Origin: Deltaproteobacteria bacterium RIFCSPLOWO2_12_FULL_60_19
GTDB taxonomy: Bacteria > Desulfobacterota > Binatia > UBA9968
Direction: 5' to 3'
NCBI GenBank assembly: GCA_001798595.1
Contig: MGSS01000028.1
Coordinates: 1 to 60,127 of the forward strand
Length of the DNA: 60,127 bases
Shown one piece after another: positions 16,192-24,313 of this stretch. A program made the translations under genes and the position numbers. The notes beneath the pieces are model-generated. The model saw only the letters and a program-made list of their open reading frames with translations, was not told where the DNA came from and ran no database searches. Within the stretch, counting starts at the first letter, position 1; every line of letters begins with the position of its first letter.

Positions 16192-17619
16192 TCAACTCTC
16201 GGCGGTTCGCCCTCTCCAGAAGAGGTAAGCGGGAATGCCGAGACCCACGATGACCAGGCCCCACAGGGACTCCACCGGTTTCTGCGCCAGCGAGCCCCAC
16301 ACGATCCACAAGTGGGCGAGAATAAATATGACCGGCACGATCGGATAACCCCACAGCTTGTACGGCCGCTCAAGCTCCGGTCTTTTCCATCGGAGCACGA
16401 TGACCGAGCCGATCGTGAGCGCGGAAAAAAGCGTGATGATGACGCTGACAAAGGTAAACAGCGTGCCGAAAGTGCCGGTGACGATCAGGAAGCAGGCCCA
16501 GATCGCCTGAAGCGCGATCGCGCCGACCGGCGTGCCGAAAGTCGGATGCACGCGCGCGAGGCTCTTGAAGAAAACGCCGTCGCGGGCCATGGCGTAGTAG
16601 ATCCGCGGTCCGAGCATAGTGACGACATTCAAAGCCCCGAGGACGGATACCGTAATGATGGCGGTGATCCAGGCGGAGGTTTGATAGCTGAACAGCGCCG
16701 TCGTCGCTACTTCGGAGACCCGAAGCGCGCCCTTCATCTCGGTCACCGGCACGCCGTAGATATAGACCATGTTGACCGCCAGGTAGAGCCCGATCACGAT
16801 CAAGTTTCCCATGAACAGCGCGCGTGGCAGGTTTCTCTCCGGCTCCCTCACCTCGCCGGCGATGTAAATGACCGCGTTCCACCCGGAATAGGCGAAGATC
16901 GCGGGAATAAAGGCGGCGCCGAACACGTTGGAGTCGGCGATCGTCGCCCAGTCGAAGAGCGGCGTAAAATGGGCCGTGTTTCCTTTGCCGAACAAAACTC
17001 CCAGGACGATGATGCCCGCCAGCGCCCCGATCTTCAAAATCGTCAGCACGTTTTGGGCGATGGTCCCCTGTCTCACGCCGATGCAGTGGAGCGCCGAGAT
17101 CAGCAGCACGATCGCGATGGAAAAAATCGTCCCCACCGTGATGTTGATCGAGACGCCCGGGAAACCGGCGGAGAAGAGCGCTTCCTTCGCTCCCAGCGCG
17201 GGGAAGAAAAAGGCGGCAAAGCCGGTGAAGCTCACGGCGAGGAAAGCGATCGCGCCGGAGAACGTGACGAGGAACGAAGACCACCCGGAGAGAAAGCCCA
17301 TGAGCCTGCCGTAAGCTTCCCGGATGTAGATGTAATCTCCGCCCGCGTAGGGGAGGCTGGCCGACAGCTCGGCGCAGCTGAGCGCGCCCGTGAGCGCCAA
17401 AAGCCCGCCGAAGATCCAGACCAACAGCACGCCTCCGGGCGAGGGAAGAGTCTCGGCGATCGCTCCGGTCGCGAAAAAGATGCCGCTGCCGATCATATCG
17501 CCGCAGATGATCATCACCGCGCTGAACAGTCCCAACCGCCGCGTCAATTCGCCTTGCGGTGACCTTGCCTGTCCTGAGCTTAGTCGAAGGGTCGAACTAT
17601 CCATAAGGGTTTCATTCAT
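16192..17619 (-). CDS. APC-family amino-acid permease
   Basis: This is an integral membrane transporter of about 475 residues with around 12 predicted helices. The first helix carries the substrate-binding motif GDMIGSGIFF and there is a conserved GGDYIYIREAYG loop, as in the amino acid-polyamine-organocation superfamily (LAT/YhdG-like). It would exchange or import amino acids. The N-terminal residues STLRLSSGQARSPQG are encoded by a dispersed palindromic repeat (17568-17596), so the true start is uncertain; it could be at 17619, 17604 or a later TTG. The substrate cannot be stated. Confidence 0.88.
   Translation of the reverse strand: MNETLMDSSTLRLSSGQARSPQGELTRRLGLFSAVMIICGDMIGSGIFFATGAIAETLPSPGGVLLVWIFGGLLALTGALSCAELSASLPYAGGDYIYIREAYGRLMGFLSGWSSFLVTFSGAIAFLAVSFTGFAAFFFPALGAKEALFSAGFPGVSINITVGTIFSIAIVLLISALHCIGVRQGTIAQNVLTILKIGALAGIIVLGVLFGKGNTAHFTPLFDWATIADSNVFGAAFIPAIFAYSGWNAVIYIAGEVREPERNLPRALFMGNLIVIGLYLAVNMVYIYGVPVTEMKGALRVSEVATTALFSYQTSAWITAIITVSVLGALNVVTMLGPRIYYAMARDGVFFKSLARVHPTFGTPVGAIALQAIWACFLIVTGTFGTLFTFVSVIITLFSALTIGSVIVLRWKRPELERPYKLWGYPIVPVIFILAHLWIVWGSLAQKPVESLWGLVIVGLGIPAYLFWRGRTAES
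17568..17596 (-). repeat. Dispersed CCTGTCCTGAGC..GAAGG repeat in permease N-terminus
   Basis: A copy of the dispersed repeat overlaps the first codons of the permease gene and encodes STLRLSSGQA. A nearly identical copy forms the C-terminus of the FAD subunit at 5863-5891. Confidence 0.65.
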
Positions 17620-17996
17620 AACAGGTTCGGCCTCATCGAGGCAAATGCGCCGCGTCTTTTCTCCCGTAGAAAACCATGCTAAACGTGTGGTGTCTCAGAA
17701 CTTCGTCCTCAAATTCCGACCGTCATTCCGGCCGAGTCAGCCTGAGGCTGACGAGAGCCGGAATCCATACCCCCTCTTTGTCTCCCCCTCAGCAAGGGGG
17801 AGATTTAGTGGGGGTGCTGACAGGGGTCGGGAAAGGGCTCGCGCCCTCCCCGCCCTCCGAACCGTGCCTGCGGTTCTCCCGCACACGGCTCTCCAGTCGG
17901 GAATGACGATAAAGGGGGGACCGATTTTATCGGCGCATCTGTAACTCAGGACGCCAGTTTCGCCGGGGCCGTCAAACCTAATCGCAGTCCCTTGGT
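17620..17996. other. 377-bp divergent intergenic region of stacked repeats
   Basis: No gene is supported here. The region separates the divergent permease and ligase genes. It holds a hairpin of CGTCATTCCGGC and GCCGGAATCC type (17721-17766), GGGGGAGATTTAGTGGGGG words, a group II intron domain V-like segment (17859-17891) followed on the minus strand by a domain VI-like hairpin (17829-17851), and a second inverted CGGGAATGACG arm at about 17898-17908. Promoters of both flanking genes should lie here, but no convincing -35/-10 pair was found. Confidence 0.6.
17829..17891 (-). mobile_element. Candidate orphan group II intron 3' end (domains V-VI)
   Basis: On the minus strand, 17891 to 17859 reads as a 33-nt hairpin starting GAGCCGTG and ending CACGGTTC. 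It has an inner stem TGCGG/CCGCA, a purine-rich loop and a two-base bulge (GG) on the 3' side. This matches the architecture of group II intron domain V, including the AGC triad. Seven bases later, GGGGAGGGC and GCCCTTTCCC form a second hairpin like domain VI. No reverse transcriptase or remaining intron domains are present, so this is a relic or a repeat derived from an intron end. Confidence 0.45.
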
Positions 17997-19586
17997 ATGC
18001 CCGAAAACCTAGCGATGGATTTTCTCACGCATCATATGTTCCGCGCGAGCGCGCGGCGCTTTCCCGACAAGGAGGCGCTGGTCCACGGCGAAGAGCGGTT
18101 GACCTACAAAGAGGTCGCGGACCGCACGAGCGGCCTCGCCTGCGGTCTTAAATCCGCCGGTCTCCAAGCGGGCGACCGCGTCGGGATTTATTTCGACGCG
18201 TCGGTAGCCCAGGTTGTCTCGATCTTCGGCGTCTCGCAGGCAGGCGGCGTTTTCGTTCCGATCAACGGCCAGTTGTTCCCGGAGCAGGTAACCCACATCG
18301 CCAAGGACTGCCGGATGAAGGCGCTCATCGCCGGCAAGACCAAACTGGCTTCGTTGACGGAAGTTTTTAAGGAGATCCCATCTTTGGAGTTCCTCGTGGT
18401 CGCGGGAGAGGGCGAGTCCCCTGCCGTCGCTTTGCCCGCCCACGTTTTCGAGGAGTTGTGCGGGTCGTCGACTGAACAGCTGCACGACGTTGGAACCGAA
18501 AAAGATCTGGCGGCTATCCTCTACACCTCGGGCTCCACGGGAAAACCCAAAGGGGTCATGCTCAGCCACGCCAATCTCATGGCGGGCAGCTCGATCGTTT
18601 CGACCTACCTCGGCATCACCGACGCGGAGCGCATCCTGGCCGTGCTGCCGTTCAGCTTCGACGCGGGACTGAACCAGTTGATGACCGCGTTCCAGCAGGG
18701 CGCGACTCTTGTGCTGATGACGTTTGTCTTCGCCATGGAGATTGTTCAGATGATGCTGAAAGAGCGCATCACCGCGCTGGCCGGAGTGCCGACGGTCTGG
18801 AGCATGCTGGCCCACCCCGCCTCGACGCTCCAACGCCACGCTTTTCCGCGCCTGCGTTACATTACGAACACCGGCGGCGCGATGCCGCAAAGCGTCCTGG
18901 CCACGCTCAGGAAGGCGCTGCCGACGACCAAAATTTTTCTCATGTACGGCCTGACGGAAGCTTTTCGCTCGACCTATTTGCCGTCCGAGGAACTCGATCG
19001 CCGCCCGACATCGATGGGCAAGGCGATCCCTAACACGGAAATCCTCGTGATCGACGACCGGGGCCGGCGCTGCCGTCCCGGAGAGGTGGGAGAGCTGGTC
19101 CATCACGGGCCGACCGTCTCGCTGGGCTATTGGGGCCAGCCGGAGCTTACCGGTCGCGTCTTGAAGCCGCATCCCTTTTTGCCGCCCGAGGTGGGCGAAG
19201 GCGAGAAGGTATGTTACTCCGGCGACCTGGTGCGGATGGACGAAGAGGGGTTTCTCTATTTTGTCGGCCGGCGCGACAACATGATCAAGTCGTCGGGATT
19301 TCGCATCAGCCCGACGGAGGTCGAGGAGGTGCTGCTCCAGAGCGGCAAGGTGCGGGAAGCGGCCGTGATCGGCGTCCCGGACGAGGTGCTGGGACAGGCG
19401 ATCAAGGCGTTCGTCGCGCCGCAGAGCGCCGAGCCTCTGGATAGCGCCGCTCTGCTCGACTTCTGCGCCGAAAAAATGCCGCGCTACATGGTGCCGAAAT
19501 CGGTGGCCGTGTTAGATGCGCTGCCGAAAACTCCGACCGGCAAAATCGACTACCCCGAGCTGCGACGTCGCGAAGGACTTGCGTAG
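17997..19586 (+). CDS. Acyl-AMP ligase (AMP-forming), exosortase-associated/DltA-like type
   Basis: This 529-residue member of the ANL superfamily activates a carboxylic acid with ATP and passes it to a thiol carrier. The P-loop is YTSGSTGKPKG (176-186), the A5 motif is YGLTEAFRSTYLP, the hinge region is SGDLVRMDEEGFLYFVGRRD, and the catalytic Lys is Lys516 in TGKIDYPEL. The YGLTEAFRSTYLPSEELDRRP stretch is what I remember from ligases associated with exosortase A loci, but no exosortase is present. The gene is followed by a carrier protein and four MBOAT-like genes, so its natural acceptor is probably that carrier. The start may be 17997 or 18015. The acid substrate is unknown. Confidence 0.85.
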   Translation: MPENLAMDFLTHHMFRASARRFPDKEALVHGEERLTYKEVADRTSGLACGLKSAGLQAGDRVGIYFDASVAQVVSIFGVSQAGGVFVPINGQLFPEQVTHIAKDCRMKALIAGKTKLASLTEVFKEIPSLEFLVVAGEGESPAVALPAHVFEELCGSSTEQLHDVGTEKDLAAILYTSGSTGKPKGVMLSHANLMAGSSIVSTYLGITDAERILAVLPFSFDAGLNQLMTAFQQGATLVLMTFVFAMEIVQMMLKERITALAGVPTVWSMLAHPASTLQRHAFPRLRYITNTGGAMPQSVLATLRKALPTTKIFLMYGLTEAFRSTYLPSEELDRRPTSMGKAIPNTEILVIDDRGRRCRPGEVGELVHHGPTVSLGYWGQPELTGRVLKPHPFLPPEVGEGEKVCYSGDLVRMDEEGFLYFVGRRDNMIKSSGFRISPTEVEEVLLQSGKVREAAVIGVPDEVLGQAIKAFVAPQSAEPLDSAALLDFCAEKMPRYMVPKSVAVLDALPKTPTGKIDYPELRRREGLA

Positions 19587-19591
19587 TTTAG

Positions 19592-19655
19592 GTAGGGGCG
19601 ACCGGCGAAAAGCCGCGTGGCGGCCTCGCCGCTTTACGCGGCCGGTCGCCCCTAC
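19592..19655. repeat. 64-bp palindromic-ended repeat, copy A
   Basis: The ends GTAGGGGCGACCGGC and GCCGGTCGCCCCTAC are perfect inverted repeats around a GC-rich core. By eye, the whole unit is the reverse complement of the copy at 45012-45075. Lying directly after the ligase gene, it could also act as a hairpin that separates ligase from carrier-protein expression. Confidence 0.75.
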
Positions 19656-19712
19656 GAAGACAAATCGTTCAAAACAAATAGAACCGCTACCGATACCGAA
19701 TCATACAACACG

Positions 19713-19741
19713 TTGACAGTCCCGTCGCCATGAGGTAGTTT
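19713..19741 (+). promoter_or_regulatory. Weak promoter candidate upstream of carrier protein
   Basis: A perfect -35 (TTGACA, 19713-19718) is followed after 17 bases by TAGTTT, which matches the -10 consensus at only three positions. It lies about 40 bp before the carrier-protein start. If real, it would drive the carrier, MBOAT and phosphoglycerol-transferase genes separately from the ligase. Confidence 0.3.
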
Positions 19742-19779
19742 TTTCCATCAGTTTCCGCCGCAGTGCAGATTGAGGCACC

Positions 19780-20037
19780 ATGAGTCGGCAACAACACAGA
19801 GAAGAGCTGATCAAGTTCCTCCGCTCCATCCAGAGACGCGACTCTGCGATCAAGGAAGTCGACGACAGTCAAAGCCTGGTCGAATCGGGGCTCATCGACT
19901 CTCTGGCCGCGCTGCAGATCGTCTCTTATCTCGAAGAGGCCTACAAGATCGACTTCGGCGACAACGCCATCGACCCGGGCGACCTGCGCACCGTGGGCAC
20001 AATTCTCGACATCATCGAGCGCGTAACAACATCGTGA
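19780..20037 (+). CDS. Acyl carrier protein (DltC-like)
   Basis: This 85-residue carrier protein has the phosphopantetheine attachment motif GLIDSLAAL with Ser41. It is preceded by a helix-1 region and followed by LQIVSYLEEAYKIDFGDNAI, the recognition helix of ACP-like folds. Length and the D-S-L motif fit DltC and other dedicated carriers; it is not the housekeeping AcpP, which has a much more acidic sequence. The gene overlaps the first MBOAT gene by GTGA, showing translational coupling. Its role would be to carry an activated acyl or aminoacyl group from the ligase to the membrane transferases. Confidence 0.9.
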   Translation: MSRQQHREELIKFLRSIQRRDSAIKEVDDSQSLVESGLIDSLAALQIVSYLEEAYKIDFGDNAIDPGDLRTVGTILDIIERVTTS

Positions 20038-21431
20038 CCATCAAGGCCTGCCAAAGCGCGTTCCGGTCCGTCTCGCAGTTTCACGAAAACGAGCGACTCA
20101 TCGGCTGGCTGAAAAGCCGGCCGCCGGTCCTCTACTTCACGCCAGAGCGCCGCAGGTCGATCCTGTTTTTCGGCGCGTTCGCCGCCGGGATGATCGCCCT
20201 GTTCCACCGAAACGCGCCGTGGAAAGCCTACGTCGATCCCGAGATCTGGCTCGTGCCGCTGATTAATTTTCCGCTCTTCTTAGGACTGATCTATCTCGTC
20301 TACCTCGCCGCGAAGCGGTTCCGCAAACTTCCGGCGGCGATCCGGCGCCGGCCCCACCTCCCCCTGCACCTGTTGTTTTGGGCCGCGATGACCGTGCTCT
20401 GGTTGACGCCGTCCGACGCCGGGCTGTGGCGACAAGCGCTGGTTCTTTTCACGGTCTCGCTTCCCTATCTGCTCTGGCGCTTGGGCTATTTGATCCTCTC
20501 CGGCCAGCGCGGCAAAGCCGCCGCCAGCCGCTTTCGCGATCATCTTATCTATCTCTGGCCTCTCTGGGGCGGAACCAACACGCCTTTCGGCAAGGGGCTG
20601 GACTATCTATCCCGCTGCGAAGCGAAGACGCCCGAAGCCTACGCCCGCTCCGTGCTGGCGGGAACCAAGCTTTTGTTGCTGGTCCTGTTATGGGAAGCGG
20701 CGAAGTTGGTGATGGGGGCGGCGATCTACGGCGATCCTAAAAACCCCCTGCTGAGCCAATGGGGCGGCTACAGCCTGGCGATCCCGCGGCTCAAATACGT
20801 CGCCGCGGATAATTCCCTCGCTTCGTTGCCCGTCACGTGGCTCAGCCTTTACCTGGAACTCATCTGGGAGACCCTCGACGTCGCGGCCAACGGCCACGGC
20901 TTCATCGGAGGCTTGCGGCTGTTCGGCTTCAATGTATTTCGCAACACCTACAAGCCGCTGCTCGCCGAGTCGACCATCGACTACTGGAGCAGGTACTATT
21001 ACTACTTTAAGGAGCTGATGTTCGAGCTGTTCTTTTTCCCGACCTATTTGCGCTACTTCAAAGCCTACCCAAAGTTCAGGATGTTCGCCTCGGTCTTCGC
21101 CGCCGCGTTCGTCGGCAACATGTATTATCACGTGCTGCGGGAGAAGAACGGCCTGGCGGCGGGCCAGTTCAGAAGACTTTGGCGCAGGCTCGGCCCGCGG
21201 ATCTGGTACTGCCTGATTTTTGCCCTCGGGATCTTCATCTCGATGCTGCACCAGCAGAAGCGGGAGGGGAAGACGGAGACGGCGAACACGGCGCGGGAGA
21301 AGCTCAGCAAGCTTGGAAGAATCGCCTGGGTCTGGACCTACTTCGGTCTGCTCAACGTGTGGAGTTCCGCGGTCAGCCTGCCCGTCGCCGGGCGGGTCAG
21401 ATTTTTCTTTTCGCTCTTCGGTCTGCGATGA
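20034..21431 (+). CDS. MBOAT-like membrane acyltransferase, copy 1
   Basis: This 465-residue multi-pass membrane protein is first of four tandem paralogs. The GTG start at 20034 overlaps the carrier-protein stop (GTGA) and aligns with the starts of the other copies (YRSVSQFHENE). The C-terminal half reads as a divergent MBOAT core. GLRLFGFNVFRNTYKPLLAE followed by DYWSRYYYYFKEL parallels the AlgI/DltB block with FWRRWHIS, and VGNMYYH supplies a His where GLWHG carries the catalytic His. A conserved WGGTNTPFGKGLDYLSRCEA loop precedes it. It would transfer the carrier-bound group across the membrane to a polymer. Among the four it is the most divergent. The fold assignment is by eye. Confidence 0.7.
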   Translation: MTIKACQSAFRSVSQFHENERLIGWLKSRPPVLYFTPERRRSILFFGAFAAGMIALFHRNAPWKAYVDPEIWLVPLINFPLFLGLIYLVYLAAKRFRKLPAAIRRRPHLPLHLLFWAAMTVLWLTPSDAGLWRQALVLFTVSLPYLLWRLGYLILSGQRGKAAASRFRDHLIYLWPLWGGTNTPFGKGLDYLSRCEAKTPEAYARSVLAGTKLLLLVLLWEAAKLVMGAAIYGDPKNPLLSQWGGYSLAIPRLKYVAADNSLASLPVTWLSLYLELIWETLDVAANGHGFIGGLRLFGFNVFRNTYKPLLAESTIDYWSRYYYYFKELMFELFFFPTYLRYFKAYPKFRMFASVFAAAFVGNMYYHVLREKNGLAAGQFRRLWRRLGPRIWYCLIFALGIFISMLHQQKREGKTETANTAREKLSKLGRIAWVWTYFGLLNVWSSAVSLPVAGRVRFFFSLFGLR

Positions 21432-22804
21432 GCACATTCAGCGACGCTTACAGATCCGTCTCTCAATTTCACGAGAATGAGAAGCTGGCGGGTTGGCTGG
21501 CAAGGCAGCGGATCGTCGTCTGGCTGACGCCTGCGCGGCGCAGGTCTATCCTGTTTTTCGGCGCGATTGCAGTCGGCGTGGCGGCGCTATTTCAGTTGCG
21601 GAAACATTCCGCGGTGAGCACGTGGCTTGAGCCAAGCCTGGCGATGCTTTCGCTCGTCGGGCTGGCGTATCTTCTCTACCTTGCCGCCGCCAATTTTTCC
21701 CGGCTGCCCGCCGCGGTTCGGCGGCGGCCGCAGATGGCGCTCCACGCGCTGTTTTGGCTGCTCGTTGCGCTCGCATGGATAGCGCCTCCGGAGGCGGGAA
21801 TCTGGAGAACCGTCGTCATTCTGGTCGCGGTTTCCATGCCCTATCTCATCTGGCGCTACGGCTACATGTTGATATCGGGCCAACGGGGCAAGGCGGCCGG
21901 AACTTCGTTTCGCGATCATTTGATCTATATCTGGCCTACCTGGGGAGGAACGAACACCCCGATCGGCAAAGGCGCGGATTACCTGTCTCAGTGCGAAGCC
22001 AAATCCGCCGACGCCTACGCGCGCTCCGTCCTCGCCGGAACCAAGCTCCTGATCTTGTCCGCCATCTGGGAAGGCGCGAAGTTCCTGATCGGAGCGCTGG
22101 TGTTCTCCTATCCAAAGAGCCCGCTGAAACCTCTCCTGGGAGACTACGGTCTGGGAATTCCCCGCATGAGACGCATCCTGATCGGCGAGGTCTCGGCCCC
22201 GTTGCCCATCGTGTGGCTAAGCCTTTATCTGGAGATGATCCTGGAGACGGTCGATATCGCCGCGCGGGGCCACCGCTGGATCGGCATATTGCGGCTTTTC
22301 GGCTTCAACGCCTTCCGCAACACCTACAAGCCCCTGCTGGCGGTATCGGTCGTCGACTTCTGGAATCGGTACTACTATTATTTCAAAGAGCTGCTGGTCG
22401 AGTTTTTTTTCTTTCCAACCTACGTGCGCTATTTCCGGACGCGGCCGAAGCTCAGGATATTTGCCGCAGTCTTCGCCGCGGCCTTCCTGGGCAACATGTA
22501 CCACCACGTGCTGAGAGCGGACAAGATTCTCGTGGCCGGAGAGTGGGCGCAGTTATGGGCGAGGTTGAATCCGCGGCTGGTGTACTGTGTCCTTCTGGCT
22601 CTCGGCATTTATGTCTCGATGCTGCGCCAACAAAAAAAACGGGGCCGGGCCGCGACGGCGGAAACGGAAGCGACGAGGCTGCGCAAGGCTATACGGATCG
22701 CCGGGGTCTGGACCTTCTTCAGCATCATTTACATCTGGGATCTCAAAGGCAATATGACCATCTCCACACGGTTTGGATTTTTTTTGTCGCTCTTCGGCCT
22801 CTAG
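21428..22804 (+). CDS. MBOAT-like membrane acyltransferase, copy 2
   Basis: This 458-residue paralog overlaps copy 1 by ATGA, so the two are translationally coupled. Hydrophobic segments lie at about residues 40-55, 70-90, 105-120, 128-145, 205-225, 258-275, 320-335, 345-360 and 380-400. The MBOAT-like block is FWNRYYYYFK at 311-320 and the putative catalytic His is at 360 in GNMYHH. The WGGTNTPIGKGADYLSQCEA loop is at 172-191. It differs from copies 3 and 4 in the loops after residue 225 and in the C-terminal tail, so the copies may accept different donors or acceptors. Confidence 0.7.
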   Translation: MSTFSDAYRSVSQFHENEKLAGWLARQRIVVWLTPARRRSILFFGAIAVGVAALFQLRKHSAVSTWLEPSLAMLSLVGLAYLLYLAAANFSRLPAAVRRRPQMALHALFWLLVALAWIAPPEAGIWRTVVILVAVSMPYLIWRYGYMLISGQRGKAAGTSFRDHLIYIWPTWGGTNTPIGKGADYLSQCEAKSADAYARSVLAGTKLLILSAIWEGAKFLIGALVFSYPKSPLKPLLGDYGLGIPRMRRILIGEVSAPLPIVWLSLYLEMILETVDIAARGHRWIGILRLFGFNAFRNTYKPLLAVSVVDFWNRYYYYFKELLVEFFFFPTYVRYFRTRPKLRIFAAVFAAAFLGNMYHHVLRADKILVAGEWAQLWARLNPRLVYCVLLALGIYVSMLRQQKKRGRAATAETEATRLRKAIRIAGVWTFFSIIYIWDLKGNMTISTRFGFFLSLFGL

Positions 22805-22861
22805 GCCGTCTTGTGGGATCGGGAGTCCTTTGATAGGCCGCATGTTTGCGAGTGAGTGCCT

Positions 22862-24256
22862 ATGACGCTGACGACACTCCGCGACACCTACCGGGCCATC
22901 TCCCAATTCCACGAGAACGAGAAGCTGGCCGCCTGGTTACAAAGCAAACGGGCCATCGTCTGGCTCACGCCGGGACGGCGCCGGCAGATCCTGTTTTTCG
23001 GCGCCCTGCTAGGGGGCGCGATAGCCCTGTTCCGCCGCCAGTCGCAATGGAGAGATCATTTGTCGGCGACCAGCTGGCTCGCGCCACCCCTCGCGCTGCC
23101 GATTCTCCTGGCCCTGGTCTACCTGCTCTACCTTGCGGCGACGCATTTCAGCCGCCTGCCGGCCGCGGTCAGGCGCCGGCCGCAAATCGCCCTGCACTTA
23201 TTCTTCTGGCTGATCATTGTACTCGCGTGGATCACGCCCAAGGAGGCGGGAGCCTGGAAAACCGCGATCTTCCTGATCGCGGTATCTCTCCCCTATCTCG
23301 TCTGGCGCTGCGGTTACATGTTGCTGTCGGCTCAGCGCGGCAAAGCGGCGGGAACGGCTTTTCGCGACCACCTGTTTTATATCTGGCCGATGTGGGGCGG
23401 AACCAACACCCCTCAAGGCAAGGGCGCGGATTATCTGACGCAGTGCGAAGCGCAATCCCCCGACGCCTACGCGCGCTCCGTCCTGGCCGGGATCAAACTG
23501 TTGATTTTGGCGAGGCTATGGGATCTAGCACAACTTCTCTTCGAGACGCTGGTCTTCGCCAACCCCAAGAGCCCCCTGGCCTCTCTGCTGGGAGAATACG
23601 GCTTGGGCATCCCCCGAGCGCGCAGAATCTTGAGCGGCGACGTCTCCGTCTCCTTGCTCACCACCTGGCTGAGCCTGTACGCCGAACTCATCTGGGAGAC
23701 GCTCGACATCGCGGCGCGCGGCCACGTCTGGATCGGCCTGCTGCGCCTGTTCGGTTTCAACGTGTTCCGCAATACCTACAAGCCGCTGCTGGCGAAGTCG
23801 ATCGTCGATTTCTGGAACCGGTACTACTATTACTTCAAAGAGATGCTGGTCGAGCTTTTTTTCTTTCCGACCTACGTGCGCTATTTCCGCACGCGGCCGA
23901 AGCTCAGGATGTTTACCGCGGTCTTCGCCGCGGCCTTCCTCGGCAACATGTACTATCACTTCCTGCAAGGGAGGACGGTGATCGCCGCCGGCGAATTGGC
24001 GAAGATCTGGGCGAGCTTGAGCCCGCGGCTCGGGTACTGTTTTCTGCTGGCGCTCGGCATCTACGTCTCCATGCTGCGCCAACAACGAAAACGGGGCGAG
24101 GCCGCTCCGCCGAACGCGGGAGCGGCGCTGCCGCGCCGGTTGATCCAGATCGCCGGCGTCTGGACCTTCTTCAGCCTGATTCACATCTGGAATCTCAAAG
24201 GCCCCGCGACGCTCTTCGACCGCGTCGGCTTTTTTTTCTCGCTGTTTGGACTGTAA
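22862..24256 (+). CDS. MBOAT-like membrane acyltransferase, copy 3
   Basis: This 464-residue paralog has the same architecture: N-terminal YRAISQFHENEKL, the WGGTNTPQGKGADYL loop, FWNRYYYYFKEML and the putative catalytic His in GNMYYH. It shares very long identical stretches with copy 4, in the protein and in the 57-bp spacer before the start, which marks these two as a recent tandem duplication. The start at 22862 is chosen over 22856 because it matches the start of copy 4. The largest differences from copy 4 lie in the segment after the WGGTNTP loop (residues about 205-260). Confidence 0.7.
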   Translation: MTLTTLRDTYRAISQFHENEKLAAWLQSKRAIVWLTPGRRRQILFFGALLGGAIALFRRQSQWRDHLSATSWLAPPLALPILLALVYLLYLAATHFSRLPAAVRRRPQIALHLFFWLIIVLAWITPKEAGAWKTAIFLIAVSLPYLVWRCGYMLLSAQRGKAAGTAFRDHLFYIWPMWGGTNTPQGKGADYLTQCEAQSPDAYARSVLAGIKLLILARLWDLAQLLFETLVFANPKSPLASLLGEYGLGIPRARRILSGDVSVSLLTTWLSLYAELIWETLDIAARGHVWIGLLRLFGFNVFRNTYKPLLAKSIVDFWNRYYYYFKEMLVELFFFPTYVRYFRTRPKLRMFTAVFAAAFLGNMYYHFLQGRTVIAAGELAKIWASLSPRLGYCFLLALGIYVSMLRQQRKRGEAAPPNAGAALPRRLIQIAGVWTFFSLIHIWNLKGPATLFDRVGFFFSLFGL

Positions 24257-24313
24257 GCCGTCTTGCGGGATCTGGAGTCTTTTGATAGGCCGCCTGTTTA
24301 TGAGTGAGAGCCT

